Shown piece by piece: positions 11,805-26,000 of a stretch of DNA of 64,000 bases (positions are counted from its first letter, which is position 1; the number at the start of each line of letters is the position of its first letter). The notes below the pieces were generated by a model. That model had not been told where the DNA came from. It saw only the letters and a list, made by a program, of their open reading frames with translations, and did no database searches. Position numbers and translations under genes: made by a program. The DNA lies in contig VZSF01011171.1 of the NCBI GenBank assembly GCA_013398295.1, positions 89,143 to 153,142 of the forward strand, written 5' to 3'. This stretch comes from Chionis minor (Eukaryota; Chordata; Aves; Charadriiformes; Chionididae).

Positions 11805-12369
11805 AGTTGCTCCCTACCATAAAGTATGAGTTTTTTATTTTGATTAATTGAGATGTTATTGGGAGAAAGGGAGTTTAAAGGCTTTTTTTGGACAGCCATA
11901 TTTTTCAAAATAACATGGTAATGATTTCTGGATTTTGTCCTACTGATAAATAGAAGAACCCAGAAAAAAGCTGAATGTACAGTTGAGCTTTGTAAAGATC
12001 ACTGTATATGTAATTTCATCTGAAAAGATTTCATCTAAAATTGCCTTCATTACATTTTTTATATTTCTGTCTAACATATTAAATGTCAGCTAAGTGCCTT
12101 GGTTTGAGTTCACACTTCCTGATTTTTCTCAGCAAGGATTTTTTTTTTTTTTTTTGGTGATTACCAGCTATGGAGATAGACCAGAAAATTATCCAGCTTA
12201 ACATACTTGTTCTATTTAAAACTTAACCTGCTCTGAAAAGTATTTCTTATCCTAAAGAATAAGTTCTACTAAATCCTGAGCAAAATACAATACAGGTGTG
12301 GCTACAGTGACATGCAAGTCTAGTTTTCCAAGTGACCTAAAACTTTTCAAGACATATCTTTCTTATATG

Positions 12370-12500
12370 CATCCTATCCCCTTCCCAGGGTGGTGGCCAA
12401 TGCCCAGGGCTAGGGCAGCCCCAGCTCTGCGCCCCAGCTGAGGGTGGTGGGACAGTTGCCACAGCCCCCAGGAGACCACAGACTCCATGGTGCCCTGAGA
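12370..12500. other. GC-rich patch, unidentified
   Basis: A local GC-rich stretch (CCCCAGCTCTGCGCCCCAGC and neighbouring sequence) within AT-rich DNA. It is too short for a CpG island and matches no CR1 or LTR landmark I know. It could be an old repeat fragment. Confidence 0.3.
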
Positions 12501-13916
12501 GCCTGAAGGCAGTTCTTACACGTGAAATCTGGGACAAAAACAGAACATGTTGAGGACTTGGACTTTTCAACACCCTTGATCATGATGTTGCCTGCTGAGT
12601 AGCAGACCCATGTTAGCCTTAGCCTTTCTTTTGGGAGGAAGCCTCTCTTTTCATCCTTCACATTTCTCAGCGGTTTCTAGTCTGGGTGAGTCAAGACTGC
12701 CCTTGGTTAACACATACCCAATCACCTCTTCCTTGCTTGTGACAACGCCAGCAGAGAATCTCCCTTGGTCAGTTCATCGATTGCCTGTGTGGAGAAATCG
12801 CCAACAATGCACTCCAGAAATTTCCCAGCTCACATACAGCCAAGTCTACTGCTTGCCTAGCAGATATCAGAGGCATATGTGCAACAGATAGTTTTTCTCA
12901 TTGAGTGAGCCATCAAGTATTTTTGTCTTATTGAAAACTATGTTTCTGAAAATTTAAAATCTTCATTTTTGATGATGTTAAAATGAAATAAATTATTAAA
13001 ATCAATAGAACGTAAGAAAGAGCTGTTTCAGAATAAAACAGAAGTATTGTAAATATTCTGATTTGTTAGTAGTCTTGTACGTCAATATGAGCTCTTCTAT
13101 GAGCTCTTATACGTTGCTCAAATCTTTTCTGTAGTACATACACCTCACTGGAAGATGTTGAGAATGATTCAGAGTAGTCTGCTGAACAAACCTTTGCAAG
13201 ATTTTCTTGATAGTTCAATGGTAAAATTTCCCATGGGGATGAATGTGTCAATTTTTCCTCTGCTCTAATTCAAACCTGTAAGTGCAAAGGGTGCTGTCAT
13301 TTTCAGTGTCATTGCACCAGTCAGATCAATTCATCCTGAGTGCCTCTAAATAAGACATATGCTTAAAAGCAAACACGTACCTTTATATGTGCAATACCAG
13401 TGTACTTAGTGACGCAAATTGCTAGTGCAATTTCTCAAATGGAACATTTCTGCTGAATGCATCACACCTTGTTTCTACCAGGTATGTGGAATTCAGCTAC
13501 TCTCATACGTTAAGAACACAATTAATAAATAATAATTAAATACAAATAAGTAGTGATCAAGAGAAAAAACAACTAAGAACTGCTATAATGACAGAAAGGC
13601 TTCCTATTGTTCGTCCATATAACTCAACTAATTTCTTCAAAGCTAATAATACTCCTATTCAGACCCCAAATTCCTTGTCTTCATCTAGCAGCAGAAAGTC
13701 ATGTGGTTTAGCAGTTATGCAAGTGTTCCCTGTATATCAAAAGCTGAGGTTTTTTGTGACTGTGCTTTCAAATAAAGAGTTTAGTGTGAGTTTCTGCTAC
13801 TAAGACTAAACTGACAACCACTGTGAGAGGTCTAGGCTGTGTAACACTCAGGTTCAAGTGCAGCATTGTCAAATATTCAATGGCTGAAAATAGAAAGAAT
13901 GATCTGAAGATGGAAA

Positions 13917-13921
13917 GATGA

Positions 13922-13961
<40 letters not shown>

Positions 13962-13963
13962 TG
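13917..13963. repeat. Compound GATA/GACA microsatellite
   Basis: About five GATA units (13920-13940) run directly into about five GACA units (13940-13960). GATA/GACA compound arrays are the Bkm-type simple repeats known from vertebrates. This one is short and the units are perfect, so it may be polymorphic. Confidence 0.95.
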
Positions 13964-16843
13964 ATCAGAACATCTCCATCTCACTTTACTTTATACTTCT
14001 TCAGCTTGCCTTAGATACTTCATTTGGTCCATTTTCTCAAAACACGTCCAAATGCTTCTCCTCAATCTCCTCAAATGTCCCATCCAAAGTCAGTTTTCCT
14101 TTGCACTGGGCTTTAGAAAGAGAGATACGAATGAGTTGCCATGGCAGTTTTAGGTACCACAGTGCAATTCTCTTTAGAGAAAAGAATCATGCATACTTCA
14201 GGTTGTCAGCCCCTTTGCAACAAGCAAGTAACAGGTATAAAACATCTGATCCACTTGATAACCTAAAAAAGTAGTTACATTCTGTAGCTGAAGTAGAAGT
14301 AGTTCTGAAATTAGTATTTACTACTAAAAGCCATATTGTGTTATCAGAGTTAGGGATTGTTTCCATAGTAAAAAGCAGGAGAAAAAAAAAATATTAAAAA
14401 ATCTGTGAAGAGTGATAACATATGTTTCTTAATGGAAGAAGGAAAGAGAAAAAAGGAGGGTTGTACTGATGATACAGCCTGCAGTGCTCTGTGTATGGTA
14501 CAGTCTTTACAGCAAGATGCAGTCTGTCTGCATTGTCTGGTACAATGTTTTTGCTCATTCATTGCCACCAGTGCTGTTCACAGTGCACATGATTTGATAT
14601 AGCTCCTGCCAACAGTTTTAATTGGACTTATGCTGACTGTGCAGCAGTAAAATGTTGCTGCTGCATTGATTGTGCGTTTCTGCGACAGCAGCTCTGGGAG
14701 GTAAAAGGAGCTAAGGATGCGCAGTGTCTTGCTACCTGTTGCAGAGCCCGCTGAGGTCAAGAGGATTTTTTCCGGTGGTCTCTGTGGGACTTGAATTAGT
14801 GTTCTGGCAGGAATCCTTCACTCCATCCAACCTTCCTCTAAAAATAACAGGATATGGCTTCCCACTTGAACATATTAGACATAAACCAGCAAACTATGTA
14901 GAAGTCCACTCTTCTTGCTGAAGCACTTCAAAACCAGTTCTGTCCATGGCTCCACTAAGGTTGTATTGGGGGTGCAAGAGTAGAATGTAGCTTTACAGAT
15001 TAGGTCACCACCTCCCTGCTTCTAACAGTGACCCGTCAGTCTCATTAAATTGTTAGATGACTAATTCTGGGAGCAATATGTGCTTACCTGGGCAGCTACA
15101 ACAAAGCCACCCTAATAAAGGTGGAGTTTTGACTTTTGTGCAACAAATGTAAAGCTACTCTGTCTGGTTCTGAGGTAAAAAAACACCTGATTGGATTCTT
15201 TCAAGGTTGCTCTGAGAACAAATCACTATCTCTCAGAGTCTCAGAATTGTTTTTCTCCTGCTATTCTAATCTGATTATTTCTTTCAATGTTACATTTCAG
15301 CCGATGGGCACTTGTGTTCTGTTATTTAGTCCTCTCACATTTTCTTTTCCCTCTATCCCATTTCTTCTGCATTTTCCTGAAACTTCTTACATTTGATCTG
15401 CAACCATTTAAAAATTGTGTTCATCATAAACATTGGGCACAGGGAAATAGATGAGTTTTATGCTTCTACCACAGAAATAACTCTCATGTCCTGCATTGAA
15501 TTCATGTAACATTTCAAACAATAAATATGGCTACTGGATGACAAATACACTGACAGGTGCTTAGGAAATGATTACTTTATACTCTACCATTTTATTTATA
15601 TCACTACACAGCAAAACATACAGGCAGTATCTAGAAATTCTTAATAAAATCAGGATCTAATTATTTTCCCATTTATATTACTTCACTTTTCTCCCTTGAT
15701 TTCTGAAATACAGCTGATACGTGCCAGCTGGAAGGTTTTTTTTCCTTATAGTCGTAATCACAACACTCCCCAACTTCACAAACTAAGAATATACGAAATA
15801 TCTGCCAAGATGTCAAAAAATCAATCACAGAGAAATAACTAATGAAATGAGTATGTGCATGAGAGTGAGAGACAATCTTGCAGAAAACTCTTGAATATTT
15901 TATTAAAGAAAAAACCTAACAGAAAACAAAAATGAAAATAAGTGAACCTCACAACATATATTTTTAAAGCTAAGAAAATATTTCTTATGAAGTTCTCCAA
16001 TGGAAAATTCTGTTCAATTTAAAACAAAATGTTTAAAGTTAAAAAATAGTTCTAATTATTTTTTAGTTCGAATGTTTTTGCAGGAGGGTGAGAAAGAGTC
16101 TAGAGCGGTCAGGAGCTGATATTTAAGATTACACCTGAAACACAAACCACTTAGGATTAAACACCTTCTTTGCTGCATTCAGAGTTTGCTTTGCACCCAT
16201 CTCATGTGAGTTTCTTAGCCATCTTTCTGCATGTCCATATCTTCTGCTTTCTGGTTTATTCCCTTTGTCTTCACACCTTTTTTCAAAACACAGAAGATGT
16301 TGTATTTTTACACCCCGTAATGAAAACTAGTTTTGAAATCTCAAAATTAATCAGAAAATGTTCCTTTCAGCAGCTTTACATGCTTTAACTCTGGTAGCAA
16401 ACAAAGCTCACAGATAAATCTAATAGAAGACTAAGTAGGACATTGTGAAGTGTTGGTGCAACTTTCTAATCCTAATTAAATAGGAAACAAAAAAGTATTG
16501 GAAAGAGTTAGAAGGAAACAGTGTACTATGTATGCTAAAAGCTTCTCATCTTTGGCTAAGGCAGTAAGAACTCTACCTTGTTTTGTTGGGTTTTTTGGGT
16601 TTTTTTTTAAATTGGAAGTTGCTTCATACATCTCAACAGACTGATTTGACCCATCTGTAACACCAAAGTGGTGCAAGACTTCAATTAGGACTCACCTTTT
16701 TACATTCACATCTGAAAAGAATGTTCCGGCAAATTTCTCTTCCAATGGAACTGCTCTTAAAGTGCTGTTAGATGGAACAAAGCGGTTTGTAACTACAGTC
16801 TCCCAGAATTGGGGACTTGAAGCTGTATAAACAGAATTGTGTT

Positions 16844-16866
16844 ACTCCTGTAAATATTACAGGAGT
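16844..16866. repeat. Perfect 10-bp-arm palindrome
   Basis: ACTCCTGTAA at 16844-16853 and its exact reverse complement TTACAGGAGT at 16857-16866 are separated by three bases. No surrounding feature explains it. Confidence 0.9.
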
Positions 16867-19514
16867 TATTCAGGAAAGACAGAGATGGAGAAAAGGTCTG
16901 GAGATGGTTCACAGGTGTATTTAAAACATATGAGCCTGTGCCTGCGTGCCTTTGCACACATGCACAAAATTTCCAAAAGCTCTGTCGGTCCTCTAAGCAG
17001 ACAAGCACATGGGTCAGGCACAATGAAAGAAGTTAAATGCAGTATTTTTCATACGGTTTTCTTCATCCTTCTCTACCTCCCAGTTTGTTTCTTAGATTCA
17101 TGCATGGTGTGAGCAGGGGATGGACCTCTGCAGTGTCAAATGATACGAGGCTCATGCTCAGTAGCCCTTTGAGTGCTGGACTGATTAAATAAACTGTTTA
17201 AACACAGGTTTGATGTAACGGCAAGAGCTGGTAGCAGTTTAGTCAAGGATAGTTCAGAAATATTTCCACTATGTTCTGCTCTGCACACATACTTACTCTT
17301 TACCTAATGCAAACCTTCCTTTCCAGTACATGTGTTCCCCTCATGCACGCACACCAGTAAACGAAAATAGCACAAGTGGACTATTTAACAATAATTATGG
17401 GAGAAAACATAATGGAACATTTACTGCACAAGAAAACAAATGTCAGGAAATTCAGAGCAGATCCTGCTTATTTTTTTGTCTTTAATTTGTTTTTAAAATA
17501 TTTTAAGCCTTATAAAAGCAATAATCTGAACATGAAGGATCTCTCTATTTGCATTGTGGAATATTTCCAAAATCTATTTGTATTGGTCCGGGGTTTTCTT
17601 TTGTATGGCACAGTTTCCATAATTACCTTGAACTCTTTTAATATCTGGGTGATTTTGTGAATATCAGCTGCAGTGTGTACTAACATTTTTATGTTGATTC
17701 TGTCCTATTTTACTGAAGGCATCAAGTTTATAACAAGGGTGATGAAAGAACTGCTCAGTCATGAATTACCATTACAAAACCCACCATTTCTCTTCATAGT
17801 ATCTGGAATAAACATGTTCTCTATAAATCCTGGGTTTATTAAAGAAAACTAAGGACACTGAACACCTTGCAGAACAGGACTTCAGCATGTGCAGTGGTTC
17901 AGAAATGGCCTTTAAAATTCTGTTGTCATCCTTGTCACAGGGGGTCTAACATATAAGAAAAATGTCCCAATTCTGATTCTAAGGCCGACTTTATACAGCT
18001 AAATTGCAAGTACAGTTTTCTGCACTATTTCCTCTGAAATTATATCATAAATCATAAATAACAATAGACTGACACTCATCAGTCTGTTTCCTCTGTGTGT
18101 TCAACTCACAACATCTGTATGCCGCTGTGTGCTGAAGGTACAGAAAAGAGTAAGCAATAGAGCAGGCAACATCAAAGAATTAGTGAAACGTATGTAGGAT
18201 ACAGATTTTCAAAATGGACCATTTTCTCAGTGTGCACTGCAGATGCTACGAACTGATTTACTGTTGATACGGCTACAGTACTTAGTCTACAATCCTTTCA
18301 AAATCCTGCCATTTGAAAACACACAAGTAGTCAAGCTGCTACAAAATGAGACTATCAGAGTTGGAGCTAGCTTTCAGAACTGATCAGAGTGTATACAGAA
18401 TATGATTTAAATAAAGCTTCCCATATGGACACATAAAATTAACATTATATTTTCTGGATAAGTCTTTTTCATCCACTTAAAGTACTCATGTGGCTGAAGA
18501 AGAATATAATTTATTTAGGTTTTTAAAAGGGATGTCATAAAGTTCTTTTCTCCAGAGAGTCCCTGTATATGTGGTATGCAAAGCATTTTTTTTTTATTCT
18601 GAAGTTCTCTAGGTCTTCAAAATAAAAGGCACTGCAGTATGTGCCCACATATTTGTTGAGGGAACTTGATAAGAACCTTTGTTAGGCTGTAAACAGAAAT
18701 AAACGGCCAAGGTATAGCAACATAAAGAGATTCATGCTTTGGTTCCCTTACATCAGAACCTTTAAATTGTAATCTTAGGAACCAGAAGGTGAACTGAGTT
18801 TGAAGTCTGAGTTTGGTGACCTACAGTAGGTCCAGAGATGTACAAATTATCTAAAGTTTGAATACATTTTTAGACCTTTTTCAGATTTTTTTTTTGCCTT
18901 TTCATACCCAAGATGAAAATCCAAACAAAAGAAAAATCTCCTCAGTGTCATTTTACTATTTTTTCCTACCCTTCTTAATCAATACATAATTTGTACATAA
19001 AAATAGAGAAGACCGCAAAAGGTTTACACCCAAGCAAAGACAGTTTAAGAAGTTTCCGGAGCTGCAATAAGGGAGGGAAAGTAGTCACAATATCTCATTT
19101 CCCCTAATTTTCCTATTCCCATCGCACTTAGCAGTGGAGATCTGTCAACCCTTTTACCTTCACGGATGGGCAGTTCATTCCTGCATCATCTATGCTGATG
19201 ATGTTCTCTCTCATGCACATTTCTACGCTGTTTCTAAGTTCCCGTCATGTTGTTTCATATTTCTCCTTTGTCATCTGTGTACCCTAATTGTAGCATCATC
19301 CAGAAATGCTTGCAAAGTTAAAAGAAGAATATATATGCTCTAGCAAAAAACATTGATATTTGTAACATTTCCTCCTTGAGCTATTTATCCCATTGCCTGC
19401 TGCACCCCTCATAGCTCCAAACGGTGCAAGGGAAGGACAAATGGCCTTTGGAAGAGTCAGCAATATAGGTTTATATATAAATATATACCTGTGCAAATTG
19501 TATCTTCATATTAT

Positions 19515-19541
19515 ACGTGTGTGTGTGTGTATATATATATG
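19515..19541. repeat. TG/TA dinucleotide microsatellite
   Basis: A short alternating run of GTGTGTGTGTGT passes directly into ATATATATAT. It is alternating purine-pyrimidine throughout. Confidence 0.9.
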
Positions 19542-22500
19542 AATATTCACGAGGATCAGCAATATTCTGTTCTCTGTATTTGCCATTTTCTTCCGATGGT
19601 CTTTCTAGATAACTTCTTTGCATGTTCTTTGAAGCAGCAAAATAAGGACAATTTTATATTTAGATATCTTTCAGTACACGAGACTGAGTCTGACATGGGT
19701 ATTTCGATGCTATTGGCATGACATGTGTGTTGCAAAAATCAACTAATCCTTTAAATGTAAGTATTTTGTAGCCATGCTGAATGATATACACTTAAAGCCC
19801 TGTATAAAGATCCACAGGTTTAAGCATGGTTCAGTACTAAAACCTGTTTTTCACAGAGTCCCGCAAATACAGTGTAAATATTTTGCCTTTTTTTTTGTTA
19901 TTGTTCAACTTAATACTATCAACAGCAAACTTTCAATTTCTTAGAATGTGCACTAGTTGTGTGCTATCCTATTTTTCCCTGATCTCAGGGGCTACGATGT
20001 GGTTTAGGCACAGTCAATCTGCAAATGAGGTTCTGCAAAGAACCAGCAGTCATACTGTTAAGGCGATTTAGAAAAACTTTCTTCTGTGATCCCAGCTAGT
20101 GATAACTCTGGCAGATCCAAGACACTGCGTAGATGATAGCTTTATTAACAACCTGAGGGATTAGCAGATTTTTCAGGCATATACTGCTGCAGGCTTTGAG
20201 AAGTCTCTGAGTCCTCAACTCCCACACTGAGGACTGCTGAGTTAACTTCATGATTCTTCCATATCGTGGTACAGCCAGCGAAAAATCCCCTACAAAGTCA
20301 GCATGCATTTTTTTATTACTTTGAATTTTGTCTAAAGGCTTACTAGTCTTATTTATCTGGAAAACACCCTTCTCTTACTTGTCTCAAGCCCTCTCTTCCA
20401 AATATGACTCTTTTCTACATTAAGGTTTCGCAGAAAACACATGAATGCATTTTCTTTTGGCTTTAATAAGGAGAATTCTGAATACACTTCAATAAAGTTT
20501 GATTTACCACCAGTAAATGTAACACAACCAAAATGTAGTCATAGGCTTATTGCATTATTGCATGACTTAGATAATTTCTACATGCCACAATACTTATGGT
20601 TATCTAGAAAATAATCTTGGAGACTTGCTTTAAACGTATGTGAAGAAAAATTTTAGAAACTGAGAACATGTAGAGAGACAATGTCCATCTAGCACCAATG
20701 AAGACGCTAATCTTTATTGTCCATTTAACATTAAATTAAAAGGAACTTAATGAATAACTATTTATTTCATAGACTTAATTACAGAGGAACTGTTTTATGA
20801 ATAGTGAAACCTGTATAATACATTAATACAAATCTGTTTTACACCAAAAATCTGGCTCTTCCAAATACAAGAAAGAAGGAAAAGCAGAATATTGGCAACG
20901 TTGATAATGTTTATTAATCCACTTTTATTTTTGAAGAGATTGATAAGACTAATGACTTGAGCATGCTGGTTCATATCCTGGAAAACTACATATTGATGAT
21001 CCCACTGTAGACCTGGAGAATAATACCTTCCCGTCACTGAACAGTTAATACTTGGTTGTGTAGTGAATGGGATGCAGAAGAGGATGGTGTCCACTTTTCT
21101 GAGCATAAAGATCTCTACTGCAATCTGCAATACAGATGAATCCATATATCAAAAATTCCCTAAACCAGACTATTGAAACTTTTTGCCTCTTGTGCCATAA
21201 AATCTAAACCAGATAACGAGGGATTGAAAGTACCTTGTTTGTTCTTTCACTGCCGGAGTAGTTTTTTATTTTTTCTTTGTTTACCAATTAAATATCAAGT
21301 CAATTAAAAAAACCTCAGAAGTAATATTTAATATATATTTTCATTGATCCTATCTGTTAGGTAAGAATTTTTGGGTTTTTTCATTGAAGAAATAATTTGG
21401 CTTTTATTCTTAGAAGGAAGATACGCCACTGCTTAAATTTAGCAGCTTCCTAGATTAAATCAGATGTCAGATCAAGCCACGATCTACAATCCATATAACA
21501 CCACTGCATGAACTACGGCTGCTTGCTGTAGAGAAATGCTAGGATTTGATTCTGTAAATTGCTGTATGTAATGTTTGGCTAGAAGATGGTGTTAAAAGAA
21601 ATCCTGTTATTACACCTTGTTCTAAAAAGTTTGAAAATGGCAAAGCACTATCAAATATGAGACAGTATGACTAAATATAAGTAGGACTTGCTTTATGTAT
21701 GTTCCAAGCCAAATAACAAAATCCCTTTCCACCATGGACAAAGCTCATTCCTGATTTTCAGTCTGCTCCACTTTCCTTGTGAGCTCATAACTTAATCCAT
21801 GATTGGTGTGCATAAACAGTGAATAGTAAGGCCCTTTAAATCCAACGTCCCCAGCTGAAGTGACAACAGAGGGAGAAATGGGGTGCACACACTACAGATG
21901 GACCAGGACCCAGCTTTCTTTTATAGATTTACACGAGGGATAAATAACTGGTCTACTATAATTAAAAAAAAAAACAGATCAAAATGTGCAAATGGCAGTG
22001 CAAAAATTTAGTATACCCACAAAGAGGATGAAAAAATTATTTACATGGTTAGTAAATTAATCTCAAACACTACATTGTATGATTTAATCTCTGAACTACT
22101 AAATGCTATTTATCAAAAAAAAAGAAATGCAAATATTCACAAAGAAGAGAACAGAGACAGAGGAAAAAAAAGATGGTCATAAAGATCGGCCCTCTGGAAT
22201 ACCTATATTCAATGATTCAGATACAGAAGTATCTTTAAACATTCCTTCTTTGACTGTAAAATTATCAACAGAATATTGCAGAGCAAATGTAGGTTCTTGA
22301 ATCAACAAAGGTTGTGTTTCTCCACAAAATCAAACAAGGAAAATATCTCATTGCAATGCACATTTCAAAGGCAATTTGTATCTTTGTGTCTTGTAAAAAG
22401 CTTTCTAAATCAGAATCAAAAGGAAAACAGAAAATCACGGTTGTATTGGACAGGAAACAAGGACATACTAATTCATAATTACAATGGAATTTACAAGAAG

Positions 22501-22654
22501 TTCCTTTCCTGTAATGTTTCTTCCCTACATAAGGTAGCACAAATTTTGACCCTCCAGCAGACCAAAAATCTTTCTTTCCTGTAATTTAAAAAAAAAAAAA
22601 AAAACAAAAAAAACAAAACAGAAATTGATTCCATATTTTAAATTAATTGTTAGA

Positions 22655-22865
22655 CCATAGGATCGATCCTAGGACATTTCAAACTGTCAGGGACCATGGG
22701 GGTCCTCCAGTCCAACACCCTGCCCAGATCGGGTTGCTCAGGGTTTTATCCTATGCGGGCTGGAAACCCTCCAAGGAGGGAGATGGCACCACCTCTCTGG
22801 GCACTGGCCCCACTGACCCACCATTCTCAGAGGGAAAAAAGCTTTCCCTTATCTTCAGCCTCTCT
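22655..22865 (-). mobile_element. Diverged CR1-like 3' fragment
   Basis: Landmarks are GGGGGTCCTCCAGTCCAACA, ATCGGGTTGCTCAGGG, GGAAACCCTCCAAGGAGGG, CACCACCTCTCTGGGCA and GCTTTCCCTTATCTTCAGCC. In order they match the layout of an antisense CR1 3' region. The 3' octamers are barely recognisable (ACCATAGGATCGATCC), so the copy is older than the others or belongs to another subfamily. Confidence 0.65.
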
Positions 22866-23070
22866 GGCCCTGCTCGGCTCGCTGCTGGACAGAACTCAGG
22901 ACCTTCTTCCCAGAGGTCCTCAGCCCCACCAGAATCGCTGCCAGGACTTTGCCTGGCTGGGACAGGGTTGCCCAGTGCTCCTGTCCTAAGCACACGGGGG
23001 TCCTGTCAGCCCCTTCCTCCTGCCAGCCCAGCCACAGTGAATGGCAAGCCCTGTCCTCCCACCTATTGGA
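22866..23070. other. GC-rich continuation, unclassified
   Basis: GC-rich sequence continues directly from the CR1-like fragment (CTGCTCGGCTCGCTGCTGG and following). It no longer follows CR1 landmarks I know. It may be rearranged CR1 or a separate old insertion. A 162-codon open frame running through both parts starts at TTG and is not considered a gene. Confidence 0.35.
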
Positions 23071-26000
23071 CAAGTCCAGGGATTCAGTATTTTTTTCTGA
23101 CTGATATAATGAGTTGTGAATGTTGCCCTAAATAATTAAAAATTTTTCAAGGTCTGTAATGCACAAAATAAACTGAGATGAATTATGTACATATGAAATT
23201 CAGAAGAGGTTGATTCTCATAAATAAAAGGTATTTGGCTATCTGACCTGTCGGCCAGCCAGCATGACTGCCTTTGCCAGAAGTACAACCCCTGATACACG
23301 TGAAGCCTGGCAGTGTCATGTCATTTCTAGGAGAGACACAACTGGAACATGGCTTTGTGCTGACACAGGCGCACACGAAGATATGCATCCGGTTATTTTA
23401 TTTATTTAAGTAGCTGGCTGCTCTAATGGAGACTGTAAACGTTCAGATAAATTTCCAGACTCTCTCTGTGAACTCTTTTGTCTGCTGAAAATTCCCCTAG
23501 AGCACATAGTATCACTCCAGGAGCTCTCAGGAGCTGTGCAGAAAATCCAGAGAGAAGATCGAAGTAGAGACAGAAAAGAGGTTGGAGGGCAGAGGGGTGG
23601 CAGGAGGAACAAGCTGGTTTTCTGCTTTTTTTTTTTTCAATTATCACTAATAAATGCACAGAATGGCAGTCTTTACAAATGCAGATGGCAGCTATTTTCC
23701 ATATGTGTTAATATGAGGAGCACTATATCTCAGCCAAAGTCACTGCTTTTATGTAACCCCAAGCAAAGTGGAAGCCTTGAAATCTGATTGTCTCGTTAAG
23801 CAGCCCCTATTAAGGAACTGTAAAACAATTTGCACTACTTAATATTTTGAATCCAGATGAGGCGCTAATCAGTTACAGTCATTAAATGTAGCTGCATAAT
23901 ATGGAAAGAAGCCCGATGCATTCAGCTAAGAGTCAGGTGAGTATACCTTTTCTATCATAGTCAAAAGTCATAAAAGTAAGTTATGTAGCACATGAGGCAA
24001 ACACCTTATTGTTTGGGAAAACCAACTTTTTTGCTATGGGGTAGCCTGAGACACAAAAGGACCTAAGTAAATCCATCAGAATTACTGCATGAAGATTTTG
24101 GCTGTAGCTTAAGCTGCAAGTTTACAGGGAAAGTTAAGGGAAAATTCTCCAGCCTATAGGCAAATATCGAAATACGTCACGATGCACTTGCACTGACAAA
24201 CTGCACAATCCTTTTCTTCTTCATACTCTTTCAGTTAAGGATGTATTTTATCAGCTCTATTTCTAGTGAAAAATAGGTTATTGGAAGGCTTGTGAAAAAC
24301 AAATACGCAATACAATATAATTACATAGAGTGTTCTTGGGTATGGAGTGATGTCAAACCGTGTTCCAAGGAGCAAGTACCCAGAACTGGTTGAAAAATAC
24401 ACCCATTTTATAATGTCTCAAGCTGAAAACACAAGGTTTTGTTAAACTGGCTTACAGCACCAGGTAAATGGAGACAGATAAAATAAAGAAAATATAATCT
24501 TTGAAAAAATATTTCTGAAATTCAGTATACTTTAGGAATGTAATACAGAAATAATTTAAACTTCAAAAAGATGTAGCATAAAAGTATGTTATGCTCAAAA
24601 CATGCAAAACGACACTTTTCCAAAGAATTCCAATCTGTGAATCCAGAAAAATTTCAGCTGAGACACACAAATGACAATCAGTACAGGTATAAGAAATATT
24701 TATCTTTTTGTCTTTTACCACTTACTTTTAGAGCAAGTGAGAGCAACTGTAATACACACTAGCAAAATGAGTTTTGTTCATTAGAGGAAAATTGATATTA
24801 AGTTTGAACAATGGAAATAATTTCATGTCAGCTGAATGAGAAATTAGAAGGTAACCAGCTGGTAAATGAGTAAATTGTGGTTTTGTGAGCTGTGATTTTG
24901 ATTCACAGACAAATTCAATACATAATCTTTAAAATAAAATTCATGTTCCTTAATTCAAAAGTCTGTAGAAGAATTCTTACTTGTTTTATTGATGCTATTC
25001 AATGCACAATGAGATCGTGCATTACTGAGATGTTACTCAATTCTTGGTTAAGATACAGCCCAAATTATAACAAGAAACACAGCACCATTTTAAGAACTAG
25101 AGGCTAAAGAACAGGAAACTATAATTGCACAGAGGAGCAAGTGGCATATGGTTGAAGGACTACCATATTCCATACTTTATAGACATGATCTTTAGCTTTA
25201 CAACTGTCATATTAATAACATGCATATGAAAATTAAAGTAATTAAAATACTTTCAGAAATTATAATGAAAGATGCAAAAGTCAAAAAGAGCTTTGAATAA
25301 ACCTGGCATTGTTTGCCACTTCAGATGGAGGACTTATAAATCCTGCTGTACCAAGTTTGTCTTCCATGTTGTATAAGTTTATGACTCTACTGAATGTCGT
25401 AAATTCGCCAATATTACTTTTTAATTAATATTTGGGTAGCAGAGCTACCTTCAAGAAAAAAACAAACCATGCTTTTGAGACTAACAGATACTGTGCATTG
25501 CAGATCAATATTTGATGATGGCCAGCAAGTCTACAGTGAAACACGTCAGATGGTACTTGAGCTTAAATGTGATTTCTGACATTGTCAATGATATGCGGCT
25601 ACAGATGTGGCAATGAACTTCCCTCTCTCCTCCACTCATATCCACCTGTCTATTCCTTTCTATGCCACAATTTCCTAGCCTCATCTCCTTAGTCCACCTT
25701 CATGTAAGTGTATTTATCTGCTTTTTACACGTTCAGCTTTGAAGAACACTAGGAAAAAATCAAGGAGGTAGAGGAGAAAAATGCATTACCACTAGTCTAT
25801 AATATACACTTGCTATGAATAGTGTTTGATCTAACTGAGTCTTGAGCTGGTCTCCTTCATGAATACTACATGCAATTATTTTTAGTGCAAAAGTTGCCAA
25901 GGTGCACCTGCAACTCTTGTTCATAAATACAAGTGATCACTTACTAACTCATCTGATATTTTAAAAACAGTTAATTTTTTTTCCCATGTTTAATATTTCT

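Larger units (their letters stand above)
9757..22654. other. AT-rich non-coding DNA with microsatellites
   Basis: Long single-copy-looking stretch. It contains an assembly gap (11765), a T17 run at 12139-12155, a GC-rich patch near 12370-12500, a GATA/GACA microsatellite at 13917, a short palindrome at 16844, a TG/TA repeat at 19515 and a poly-A tract at 22588-22604. I see no exon with convincing splice sites, no RNA gene and no transposon. If the exon at 31652 belongs to a multi-exon gene, this is a candidate for intronic sequence. Confidence 0.5.

Noticed and set aside
20795..21145. 116-codon minus-strand frame starting at ATG
   Set aside because: No known motif, no splice signals and AT-driven composition. 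A frame of this length is not surprising in 64 kb read six ways.
22647..23135. 162-codon open frame on the + strand, the longest in the window
   Set aside because: It begins at TTG, not ATG, runs through a CR1-like fragment and GC-rich tail, and shows no domain or splice context.
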